A DNA stretch of 6,750 nucleotides from Candidatus Magasanikiibacteriota bacterium (GTDB taxonomy: Bacteria; Patescibacteriota; Patescibacteriia; Magasanikbacterales; 2-02-FULL-50-9b). The stretch is from assembly GCA_026396555.1 (NCBI GenBank), contig JAPLWO010000039.1:1-6750 (forward strand), written 5' to 3'. The translations under genes were made by a program, and so were the position numbers. This document shows positions 1-5,360 of the stretch, one piece after another. Within the stretch, counting starts at the first letter, position 1. Each line of letters starts with the position of its first letter. Below the pieces are notes generated by a model. It saw only the letters and a list, made by a program, of their open reading frames with translations. It had not been told where the DNA came from and did not search any database.

Positions 1-1159
1 TATTTATTTCACTTTCTAGCCATATAGCTTTTTCTTTGCTAGTCGCTGATTGACCATCCTCATCCACTAAATAGTCTTTTCTATAAACTCTCCATGCTCC
101 TGTACCAACTTCTTTACTGATTAATTGAGTGATGTTTTCTAAAACTTTCTTCGTCCCCCAGGTCCAACAACCCTCTTCCCCTTTCGAGTTTAAAGGCAGC
201 ACCTCGACAAAATTTTTTTCATTTTTTGAAAGAGAAACCTCCCCTGTTTGAGGATTTGCATAAAGTGGATAAAATAACTTTGGACGATTTTTTCTATTAA
301 AAACAGGATTTCTATTTCTCAACTCCAATAAACGATACTTACCGTGCAAATCAGCCTTATTATACTCAGCAACTTTTTCTTCATTTTTAATCACCTCTTT
401 AACCGCATTTGTTTCTACGTTCTTAGCATAAACTAAAATATATTCGTGTGTCTTTGCAAAAAATTTATCAAGTGTCCGCCCGCGTGGATTTAACTGTACA
501 ATAATCTGCGCTACAAAATTCTCCTCCCCAAAAATCTCATCCACGATCAATCGTAAATTTGCAACTTCATTATCATCAATCGAAATAAAAATCACCCCAT
601 CCTCACGCAATAAATTCCGAGCCAAAAACAAACGTGGATACATCATGGTAAGCCAATCGCTGTGATAACGCCCATTCGATTCCAAATTCGCCGTCATCTT
701 AATACCATTTTTGCTCTGACCTGTGCGTTCGTAATAATCAGAAATATTTTCCGTAAAATTGTCCTTATAAATAAAATCTTTGCCCGTATTGTACGGTGGA
801 TCAATATAGATCATCTTAATCTTCTCGCGGTAATGCTTCTGTAACAATTTCAGAACCTCCAAATTATCGCCTTCAATAAAAATATTTTCCGTAGTATCCC
901 AATTCACACTCTGCTCTGGCTGTGGCGTGAGCGTACCGGTAGCTGGTGTACGAATCGCCTTAAACGCATTACTTTTCCCCGCCCAATTCAGGCCATATTT
1001 TTCTTCACCCGCCAATTTTCCCGACTCATCAAAAAAAGTCTTAAGCGCATCAAAATCAATTTCTCCATCTTTTACAAATTGAGGAAATACCGCGCGTAAC
1101 TTATCGAGGTTTTCCTGACCAATATTTTCTGAAGTTGTGGTAACTTTGCTGATTGACAT
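1..1159 (-). CDS. Type III-like adenine-specific DNA methyltransferase (Mod), partial
   Basis: The frame is open from the ATG at 1159 to the left edge, giving 386 N-terminal residues; the C-terminus lies outside the window. Residues 88-130 carry the typical Mod entry (DTTENIFIEGDNLEVL, then MIYIDPPYNTGKDF) with the catalytic motif IV DPPY at 120-123. It is followed by SDWLTMMYPRLFLAR and DGVIFISIDDNEVANLR, the conserved beta-class fold, and then the start of the variable target-recognition region. The SAM-binding FxGxG motif of this class lies further C-terminal and is not visible. The family transfers a methyl group from SAM to adenine N6, usually alongside a Res helicase-nuclease; whether Res is present cannot be seen. 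The frame continues upstream to another ATG at 1267, but a promoter with its -10 at 1184-1189 favours the 1159 start. No SD precedes it. The gene is visibly richer in A+T than the genes to its right, consistent with horizontal acquisition. Confidence 0.93.
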   Translation of the reverse strand, partial: MSISKVTTTSENIGQENLDKLRAVFPQFVKDGEIDFDALKTFFDESGKLAGEEKYGLNWAGKSNAFKAIRTPATGTLTPQPEQSVNWDTTENIFIEGDNLEVLKLLQKHYREKIKMIYIDPPYNTGKDFIYKDNFTENISDYYERTGQSKNGIKMTANLESNGRYHSDWLTMMYPRLFLARNLLREDGVIFISIDDNEVANLRLIVDEIFGEENFVAQIIVQLNPRGRTLDKFFAKTHEYILVYAKNVETNAVKEVIKNEEKVAEYNKADLHGKYRLLELRNRNPVFNRKNRPKLFYPLYANPQTGEVSLSKNEKNFVEVLPLNSKGEEGCWTWGTKKVLENITQLISKEVGTGAWRVYRKDYLVDEDGQSATSKEKAIWLESEIN

Positions 1160-1183
1160 AGGAGTAAATGGAATTGTTTCCCC

Positions 1184-1212
1184 ATCATAGCTAAATTCGC
1201 TCAAACAAACAA
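1184..1212 (-). promoter_or_regulatory. Candidate sigma-70 promoter of the methyltransferase
   Basis: On the minus strand TTGTTT (1212-1207), a 17-base spacer, then TATGAT (1189-1184). The -10 matches five of six consensus bases, the -35 about three. Transcription would start near 1177 and give a leader of roughly 18 bases before the ATG at 1159. This argues against the longer 1267 start, which would lie upstream of the transcript. Confidence 0.45.
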
Positions 1213-1268
1213 ATAAATCGCCATTTTTGATCACACATTGTCCACTCCCCACCCTTGACAAACCCATT

Positions 1269-1297
1269 TCGACAGGTCACCCAATCTTTGGCATAAT
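1269..1297 (+). promoter_or_regulatory. Sigma-70 promoter of the coiled-coil gene
   Basis: TCGACA (1269-1274), a 17-base spacer, then CATAAT (1292-1297): one mismatch to consensus in each box. The start point would fall near 1304, about 20 bases before the ATG at 1324. Confidence 0.6.
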
Positions 1298-1323
1298 TCA
1301 ATCATCATTCATTCAAAGCAACT

Positions 1324-1743
1324 ATGGAGGTAACTTTGCAAACACTCGACACCAAATTAGGGTCACTCGACACAAAGCTCGACACTTTTTTCGGGCAATT
1401 CCGGCAATTTGCAGCTGTAACAGAAGAAGCCCATCAAGAAATCATGGAATTCATGCGCGACAACCTCGTCACGCATGAGGATCTAAAAACTTCAATCAAC
1501 GAAGCTGAGGCCAGAATTAAAAGTGAACTTCGATTAGATATCGCAAGATCGACAAATCAAATCATGAATTACGTCGACAAAAAAGACGCTGATTACAAAG
1601 GCGAACTCATTTCGTCACTCCGCAAAGAAGATGTCAAAGTTGATCAAACCATCGTCGAACTTGAAAACCACGAGATTTTTTCCGACACAGAATCCGCGCG
1701 CCTGCAATCACTCGGACCATTCAGAAAAGCCCCGGTCCTATAA
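1324..1743 (+). CDS. Small coiled-coil protein of unknown function
   Basis: A 139-residue, strongly charged, mostly helical protein. Residues 5-24 repeat LDTKL with heptad-like spacing, and residues 50-115 (HEDLKTSINEAEARIKSEL, then KKDADYKGELISSLRKEDVK) also read as long coiled coil; it ends ESARLQSLGPF. The pattern resembles short coiled-coil hypothetical proteins I recall from Patescibacteria genomes, often with a terminal 'RKED...PF' stretch; their role is not known to me. No enzyme motif or membrane segment is visible. The start is ambiguous: the ATG at 1324 lacks an upstream SD, whereas GGAGG at 1326-1330 sits five bases before an in-frame TTG at 1336, which would shorten the protein by four residues. 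The gene has its own promoter, is divergent from the methyltransferase, and its last codons overlap the end of convergent metK. It could be an accessory to the methyltransferase locus, but only its position suggests that. Confidence 0.75.
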   Translation: MEVTLQTLDTKLGSLDTKLDTFFGQFRQFAAVTEEAHQEIMEFMRDNLVTHEDLKTSINEAEARIKSELRLDIARSTNQIMNYVDKKDADYKGELISSLRKEDVKVDQTIVELENHEIFSDTESARLQSLGPFRKAPVL

Positions 1744-2697
1744 AACACCGCCCGCATCCCAAGAAAATCCTCTCCCAAAATGTCCCCACGTACATGTCTC
1801 CGCGTATCGTACACGTTCCAATCCTAACGCCGCGCGAATTCCTGCAGGCGATAAATTATATCCCGAAATCTCCTCCTCAACGCCATCCACAACCGCAACA
1901 GCCATAACCGGATCCGCTTTTCCAATTGCATACGCCAATTTCGTCACGACTTCTCGCGCCCCTGGCCGCGCAGCCAATAAATCCACGGCAATCTTGCGTG
2001 CCATGTATGCGCCAGATCGATCAACCTTCGTATAATCCTTTCCTGAAAATGATCCGCCGCCAATCGCGACTTCTGGCCCATAATTATCAACGATCAATTT
2101 TCGTCCCGACAATCCCGTGTCCGCATCAAAACCACCTTGCGTCCATTCGCCCGCTGGATTAATTAAATATTCGCCCGCACCCGGAATCACTGCGCGTACA
2201 ATCGGCAATAATTCTGCACTCTTCGTATTTTGAAAACTTGCCACCACGCATGTCACTACACCATTCTCAACCGTCACCTGCGTTTTCCCATCGAACGGAT
2301 AAATACCAAAAATCGCCTGACACAGCCGTCGCGCCAACACATATTCGAGTGGCAATTTTTCCGCTGTCTCGACACATGCATATCCTTTCATAATTCCCTG
2401 ATCGCCCGCGCCACCTGTATCAACTCCCTGCGCGATCTGCGGACTTTGGCGCGCAATATTTGTCAGCACTACAAACTCTGCACCCACAATTCCTTTTACA
2501 ACCGCTTGAATATCCGGCGCAACACCCTTCGCTGTTACTTCGCCATTAATCGTAATTAAATTGTGACCGCCCATCACTTCAATCGCAACACGTGCGTTTG
2601 GATCAACCGCATAATAAGCGTCGAGAATACTATCTGCGATAACGTCGCAAATTTTATCCGGGTGTTTTGGTGAAACGAACTCTGCTGTTTTTTTCAT
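1738..2697 (-). CDS. metK: S-adenosylmethionine synthetase (methionine adenosyltransferase), short form
   Basis: Makes S-adenosylmethionine from ATP and methionine in the cytoplasm, releasing phosphate and pyrophosphate. Visible signatures are HPDKI (12-16) for the ATP/metal site, acidic E40 and E53, GAGDQG (96-101), DGKTQVTV (136-143), NPAGEW and ADTGLSGRK (180-200), the glycine-rich GGGSFSGKDYTKVDRSGAY (213-231), and GHFGR (305-309). At 319 residues it is well below the usual 380-400. The entry SPKHPDKI differs from the common SVTEGHPDKI; short MetKs with this N-terminus occur in Patescibacteria, so this is probably a compact lineage form rather than a truncation. The reading frame extends upstream to 2781, but that part lies inside the SAM riboswitch and its terminator, so translation starts at 2697. 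No SD is present: the terminator U-tract ends six bases before the ATG. Expression is controlled by the upstream SAM-I riboswitch. The TAG stop overlaps the last codons of the convergent coiled-coil gene. Confidence 0.97.
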   Translation of the reverse strand: MKKTAEFVSPKHPDKICDVIADSILDAYYAVDPNARVAIEVMGGHNLITINGEVTAKGVAPDIQAVVKGIVGAEFVVLTNIARQSPQIAQGVDTGGAGDQGIMKGYACVETAEKLPLEYVLARRLCQAIFGIYPFDGKTQVTVENGVVTCVVASFQNTKSAELLPIVRAVIPGAGEYLINPAGEWTQGGFDADTGLSGRKLIVDNYGPEVAIGGGSFSGKDYTKVDRSGAYMARKIAVDLLAARPGAREVVTKLAYAIGKADPVMAVAVVDGVEEEISGYNLSPAGIRAALGLERVRYAETCTWGHFGRGFSWDAGGVL

Positions 2698-2703
2698 AGG
2701 TTT

Positions 2704-2735
2704 AAAATAAAAAATTCCTGTAAATAATACAGGAA
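2704..2735 (-). terminator. Intrinsic terminator of the metK riboswitch
   Basis: On the minus strand TTCCTGTA (2735-2728), a five-base loop, and TACAGGAA (2722-2715) form a perfect 8-bp stem. It is followed directly by the tract TTTTTTATTTT (2714-2704). It lies between the SAM aptamer and the metK start codon, so it acts as the OFF structure when SAM is bound. Confidence 0.9.
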
Positions 2736-2758
2736 AGATTGCCACATAATATCTTTCC
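2732..2758 (-). promoter_or_regulatory. Antiterminator of the metK riboswitch
   Basis: GGAAAGAT (2758-2751), which includes the 3' strand of aptamer helix P1, is perfectly complementary to ATCTTTCC (2739-2732). The latter contains the first bases of the terminator's 5' arm (TTCC). The two pairings exclude each other. Without SAM the 8-bp antiterminator can form and metK is transcribed; with SAM, P1 captures the first segment and the terminator folds. Confidence 0.85.
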
Positions 2759-2857
2759 CGTTTCCGGGCTGGATTTGGCACCTGTCGCGCGCGTGCGTGC
2801 GTCGATGGTTGCCGGTGGGTCAGTGAGCCAGTGCTCTCGCCACTCTCTAGATAGTTA
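2748..2857 (-). ncRNA. SAM-I (S-box) riboswitch aptamer controlling metK
   Basis: Read on the minus strand, the leader has the SAM-I order of elements. P1 is TATCT (2853-2849) with AGATA (2754-2750). Then come the AGAG junction; P2a GTGG/CCAC; a kink-turn with a three-base bulge ACT before GA; P2b GAGC/GCTC; the conserved CGGCAACC; a P3 closed by ACC/GGT; GGTGCCAAATCC; and P4 CCCG-GAAA-CGGG. The loop CTGG can pair with CCAG before P4, the expected pseudoknot. SAM-I aptamers bind S-adenosylmethionine and usually shut off methionine and SAM synthesis genes; metK as the next gene is the classical arrangement. The P3 segment is GC-rich with a repeated GCAC pattern. Confidence 0.95.
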
Positions 2858-2876
2858 CTTCTTTAATTGTAAAATA

Positions 2877-2906
2877 ATTATATCACACTTTTTTTGTCTC
2901 CCACAA
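2877..2906 (-). promoter_or_regulatory. Promoter of the metK riboswitch transcript
   Basis: A perfect -10 TATAAT lies at 2882-2877. An 18-base spacer separates it from TTGTGG (2906-2901), a weak -35. The start point would be near 2870, about 15 bases before P1 of the aptamer. The -10 box contains the TAA stop codon (2880-2878) of the upstream HIT gene, so the promoter is embedded in the end of that gene. Confidence 0.7.
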
Positions 2907-3345
2907 TCTCCCCCTGCACCTCCCGCAATTCCTCATCATCTGCGCGCGGCCCATCATGCGACGATAAATAACCTTCGTACAAATCAAAAACTTTTCGCTC
3001 TGCCGAATTATGTGGCTGCCACCCTTCGGTGCGCGTGCCGTGCATCGGAAATAATTTTGCATGCAAATGATTGACACCAAAACCTTCAAAAATTAAACCC
3101 GTTCGCCCCACATCATCAAATCCGCGATCAATCATCGCCGCAACTTTTCGCGCCGCATCCATCAGTCCGTGCATCACACTCGGATCTGCCGCAAACACAT
3201 AACTTTCATGATGCGCCTTAGGAATTACAACTGTGGTTCCGCGCGTGTTTGGAAAAATCGATAAAAACGCGAGATAATTTTCATCTTCCCAAACTTTAAA
3301 ACTGGGTGCAGCGCCCGAAGCAATGTCGCAAAAAATACAGCTCAT
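2878..3345 (-). CDS. HIT-family (histidine triad) nucleotide-binding protein
   Basis: A 155-residue cytosolic protein. The N-terminal CIFCDIASG (3-11) is typical of bacterial HIT proteins, which often bind zinc there. Next come YLAFLSIFPNTRGTTVVIPKAH (24-45) and the active-site stretch NHLHAKLFP (92-100). HIT proteins hydrolyse or transfer nucleotidyl groups from substrates such as AMP-lysine or diadenosine polyphosphates through the middle histidine of HxHxHxx. Here the first two histidines are H93 and H95, but the third position is K97. The frame continues upstream to a GTG at 3540, but that part covers an intrinsic terminator and has no conserved sequence. The ATG at 3345, directly before the CxxC motif, is the natural start. 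No SD is seen. A promoter candidate at 3366-3394 would give a very short leader. The substrate cannot be told from sequence. Confidence 0.92.
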   Translation of the reverse strand: MSCIFCDIASGAAPSFKVWEDENYLAFLSIFPNTRGTTVVIPKAHHESYVFAADPSVMHGLMDAARKVAAMIDRGFDDVGRTGLIFEGFGVNHLHAKLFPMHGTRTEGWQPHNSAERKVFDLYEGYLSSHDGPRADDEELREVQGEIVGDKKSVI

Positions 3346-3365
3346 AGAATTTCGTAATATCTTCC

Positions 3366-3394
3366 ATACTAGCAGGCGCGCAAAATTCTGACAA
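3366..3394 (-). promoter_or_regulatory. Candidate promoter of the HIT gene
   Basis: TTGTCA (3394-3389), a 17-base spacer and TAGTAT (3371-3366) on the minus strand; the -35 matches five of six bases, the -10 four. The -35 begins inside the T-tract of the upstream terminator. The start point would lie about 13-15 bases before the ATG at 3345. If it is active, the HIT gene does not depend on read-through of that terminator. Confidence 0.45.
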
Positions 3395-3427
3395 AAAAAT
3401 AAGCCCCGATCCGTTGCAGATCGAGGC
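3391..3427 (-). terminator. Intrinsic terminator in front of the HIT gene
   Basis: GCCTCGATC (3427-3419), a seven-base loop and GATCGGGGC (3411-3403) form a 9-bp stem with one G-U pair. A run of TTATTTTTTT follows. It terminates minus-strand transcripts starting upstream, about 45 bases before the HIT start codon. Confidence 0.85.
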
Positions 3428-3609
3428 AGACAAAGCTGGTGGCGGGGCGCGTCGTAACACGTCGAATGTTTGTAAGTCCACTTCCTAGCGATGGACAGGA
3501 ACAAAACGACGATCAACGGCGTGCGTTGGTTGGCGAGCACGCTCGAAAGCGTGTCAGAAGCAGAGAATGTGAATGGAGTTCATGGAAGTCGTAGGAATTA
3601 AGCCTCTGT
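3391..3609 (-). ncRNA. Candidate small RNA or attenuator leader, about 220 bases
   Basis: This stretch has no credible protein gene, yet it is bounded by a promoter-like sequence (3616-3646) and a clear intrinsic terminator (3391-3427). Inside are a perfect hairpin CACGCT-TTCG-AGCGTG (3553-3538) with a UUCG loop, complementary segments ACTTCC (3589-3584) and GGAAGT (3485-3480), and GTCCA/TGGAC arms near 3495-3475. GAGGC near the 5' end can pair with GCCTC, the terminator's 5' arm, so an antiterminator is conceivable. A nine-codon reading frame (MNSIHILCF, from about 3582) is present but has no SD. I do not recognise a known RNA family: no tRNA, tmRNA, RNase P, SRP or T-box signature. It may be a free-standing RNA or a leader that attenuates the HIT gene. 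Confidence 0.5.
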
Positions 3610-3615
3610 CGAGTT

Positions 3616-3646
3616 ATAGTAGATCATAAAATGAGCATTTTGTCAA
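3616..3646 (-). promoter_or_regulatory. Promoter of the candidate small RNA, with palindrome
   Basis: A perfect TTGACA -35 (3646-3641) is followed by TACTAT (3621-3616) after a 19-base spacer, longer than ideal. A perfect inverted repeat AAAATGAGCATTTT (3628-3641) fills the upstream part of the spacer and touches the -35, a position where a repressor could block polymerase. Confidence 0.5.
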
Positions 3647-3664
3647 GCCCCCGCACACCCAGCC

Positions 3665-3693
3665 TTGACCAACACCAAAAAATTTGTTGTAAT
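3665..3693 (+). promoter_or_regulatory. Sigma-70 promoter of the 160-residue protein gene
   Basis: TTGACC (3665-3670), a 17-base spacer and TGTAAT (3688-3693): one mismatch per box. Transcription would start near 3700 and leave a 46-base leader containing a small CGCC/GGCG hairpin (about 3704-3716). Confidence 0.65.
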
Positions 3694-3745
3694 ACCAACC
3701 CAGCGCCATATCGGCGAACGATCAACCCCAACTTGTAGGTGACGC

Positions 3746-4228
3746 ATGAACCAACAGACTCGAACTGTACAAAGTCACATCACATTTGCAGCTCTACCAC
3801 ATCAGCCACTCGACGAGCGACTCGAACCGCAACACCTCCGTGATTGGAGATACCTGATCGGACAACTGCGTCACGCGCGACACAACTTCCACTACATTAT
3901 CTGCGGCAGCCGCGACACCGAACGTGAGCTCGCGGAGATTGCGGCGAAAACATTTGTAAGCGCTCAAATCTGTTCTGACTGGGCGGACGTCGGAAACGCT
4001 GCCGAACGACACGCGCACCGGCGCGTCCTGGGCAACATCATGTCGTTCATGGAACATTCACCCGCGAATCGAAAAACTGCGCTCGTACTCGAGTACCCTG
4101 AAGGAATCCCGCCGACCAACGGGCGAGCAATTCGTCCCGGCAGTTGCGTGACATGTCGCTGCATAGATGATCAGGTACTGAACAAAACCTTTACCACGTT
4201 TGAACGATCTACTCGCCCCACACTCTGA
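3746..4228 (+). CDS. Unrecognised 160-residue protein
   Basis: I do not recognise a family. The gene is credible because all expression signals are in place: a promoter at 3665-3693, AGGTG (3737-3741) four bases before the ATG, and a strong terminator directly after the TGA stop. The product looks soluble, with no signal peptide or membrane segment. The first half is rich in histidine and arginine and mostly helical (DWRYLIGQLRHARHNFHYI, then RDTERELAEIAAKTF). The second half has LVLEYPEGIPPTNGRAIRP followed by a cysteine cluster CVTCRC (residues about 137-142), which with the histidines could bind a metal or form disulfides; that is inference. It is transcribed alone, opposite both neighbours. 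Antisense frames over this gene (3794-4057 and 3964-4164) lack signals and were not called. Confidence 0.72.
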   Translation: MNQQTRTVQSHITFAALPHQPLDERLEPQHLRDWRYLIGQLRHARHNFHYIICGSRDTERELAEIAAKTFVSAQICSDWADVGNAAERHAHRRVLGNIMSFMEHSPANRKTALVLEYPEGIPPTNGRAIRPGSCVTCRCIDDQVLNKTFTTFERSTRPTL

Positions 4229-4236
4229 TCCGCAAG

Positions 4237-4289
4237 CCTCGTCGAGAAATTCGCAACTGCAGCGAACTCGGCGAGGTCATTTTATTTTA
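4237..4289 (+). terminator. Intrinsic terminator of the 160-residue protein gene
   Basis: CCTCGTCGAG (4237-4246) pairs with CTCGGCGAGG (4267-4276) over ten base pairs with one G-U. After a three-base AAA bulge the stem continues as TTCGC/GCGAA (4250-4254, 4262-4266) with a seven-base loop. TCATTTTATTTT follows. The T-tract overlaps the stop codon of the convergent kinase gene. There is no T-tract on the other strand, so it acts for the plus strand only. Confidence 0.9.
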
Positions 4290-5259
4290 AATGTTTCTCC
4301 AACCACTCAATCCACATCGTGCGTGCGATATCATCGCATTCTAAAAATGTATCAACGCGCAAATTATTTTTTAAATAATGCTCCTCTTCAACCCAAAAAG
4401 ATTTCGTACGATAAATTACAAATTCTAAAACGCCCGCACGAAATTCTTCGTCGCTCATCTGTCGCACGTCGCGATACGCACGCACATATTCCTCGGCGCG
4501 TTTCCATTTTTCTTCGTACGTTCCATAATCAAAACATACAATCGTCATCGTGCGCACCAAATCAAATGCCGCGGGCTCGTGTTGCGAAAGTTCAAAATCA
4601 AACACATATTTTATCGCGCCGGCATCATCAAAAAAAACATTTCCCGCATGCAAATCATAGTGCACTAAAATAAATGGCGCTATGGGTTCTGTTGGAAATG
4701 GCCACGATGCAAGCAGTGCTCGTTTTTTTTGCGCGATCTCAAGCGCCGATCGATTAAATTCGGTTGGATTATTCGCACGATCTTTTTCGATGAGTGGAAT
4801 TACAACATCTGCCCGTGCAATTGCTTCATCAAAATTCGCGCGCATAAATTTTTTCGCGATGTGATCCGATTCCGCCATTTCTCCCACGGCATGCACACGT
4901 GCGAGCATCCGCGCGAGGGAACGTAATTCTTCAATCGAACAATGCTGGTCTGGGTATGTGTGGCCTTCTAAAAAAGGAAACAGCGCAAAAAAAGTTCCGT
5001 CATACTCGATAAATGTTTTCTCATCTTCAGTTGTAAGTGGTAACACAACCGGAATTCCCCGCGCCTCAAAAAAATGTTTGCTTTTATGAATATCCGCAAC
5101 ACGCGCCGCGTCCAGTGCCGCGCGATACTGCTTTAAAAAATAAGTTCCTTCTTCAGCAACAACTTTATAATTCTCGCTCAAAAATCCATGACGAATCGGT
5201 TCAACCGAAATCACATGAATCTGGTACGGCGCAACAATTGCCTGAATTTTTTCCTTCAT
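4282..5259 (-). CDS. Aminoglycoside-phosphotransferase-fold (APH/choline kinase-like) kinase
   Basis: A 325-residue protein with the eukaryotic-kinase-like APH fold. FLKQY (41-45) offers the ATP-binding lysine K43. The catalytic loop is LVHYDLHAGNVFF (198-210), matching HxDxxxxN with D202 as catalytic base and N207 as metal ligand. FDFELSQHEPAAFDL (220-234) corresponds to the metal-binding DFD/DFG segment, with E in the third position. Members phosphorylate small molecules (aminoglycosides, homoserine, choline, methylthioribose, sugars) using ATP or GTP; the substrate cannot be read here. Methylthioribose kinase would fit the SAM theme, but no diagnostic residue supports it. The ATG at 5259 has only AAGG one base upstream. 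A TATATA box ends four bases before the ATG, so the mRNA may be leaderless. It is transcribed alone, and no minus-strand terminator is seen after it. Confidence 0.88.
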   Translation of the reverse strand: MKEKIQAIVAPYQIHVISVEPIRHGFLSENYKVVAEEGTYFLKQYRAALDAARVADIHKSKHFFEARGIPVVLPLTTEDEKTFIEYDGTFFALFPFLEGHTYPDQHCSIEELRSLARMLARVHAVGEMAESDHIAKKFMRANFDEAIARADVVIPLIEKDRANNPTEFNRSALEIAQKKRALLASWPFPTEPIAPFILVHYDLHAGNVFFDDAGAIKYVFDFELSQHEPAAFDLVRTMTIVCFDYGTYEEKWKRAEEYVRAYRDVRQMSDEEFRAGVLEFVIYRTKSFWVEEEHYLKNNLRVDTFLECDDIARTMWIEWLEKHLK

Positions 5260-5263
5260 ACCT

Positions 5264-5269
5264 TATATA
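5264..5269 (-). promoter_or_regulatory. Possible -10 box giving a leaderless kinase mRNA
   Basis: TATATA (5269-5264) lies four bases before the kinase ATG; a start six to seven bases downstream of such a box would coincide with the initiation codon. No good -35 is found 16-18 bases upstream. An alternative -10, TATTCT just upstream, would give a leader of about 15 bases. Confidence 0.3.
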
Positions 5270-5306
5270 CGCACCAGAATAGCACATTGGTCGGCACAAA
5301 GAAATA

Positions 5307-5335
5307 TTGACATTCAACTGCACGCATGTTATAAA
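5307..5335 (+). promoter_or_regulatory. Strong sigma-70 promoter of the small hydrophobic protein gene
   Basis: A perfect TTGACA (5307-5312), a 17-base spacer and TATAAA (5330-5335). The predicted start near 5342 leaves a leader of about 20 bases carrying GGAGG (5350-5354), six bases before the ATG at 5361. This is the best housekeeping promoter in the window. Confidence 0.85.
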
Positions 5336-5360
5336 ATCTATCAACCACTGGAGGTACGCA

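Noticed and set aside
2698..2781. N-terminal extension of metK starting at 2781
   Set aside because: These 28 codons lie inside the aptamer end, antiterminator and terminator of the riboswitch; MetK homology begins at the 2697 start.
3440..3475. tRNA- or tmRNA-like end (ATTCGAC followed by GCCACCA) on the minus strand
   Set aside because: The T-arm and acceptor stems do not pair over the needed lengths and no matching 5' acceptor was found.
3346..3540. 65-residue N-terminal extension of the HIT protein from a GTG at 3540
   Set aside because: It crosses an intrinsic terminator and has no HIT similarity; the CxxC start of the family is at the ATG at 3345.
4200..4673. Plus-strand 157-residue frame opposite the kinase gene
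   Set aside because: Antisense shadow of a clear APH-fold protein and crosses the terminator at 4237-4289.
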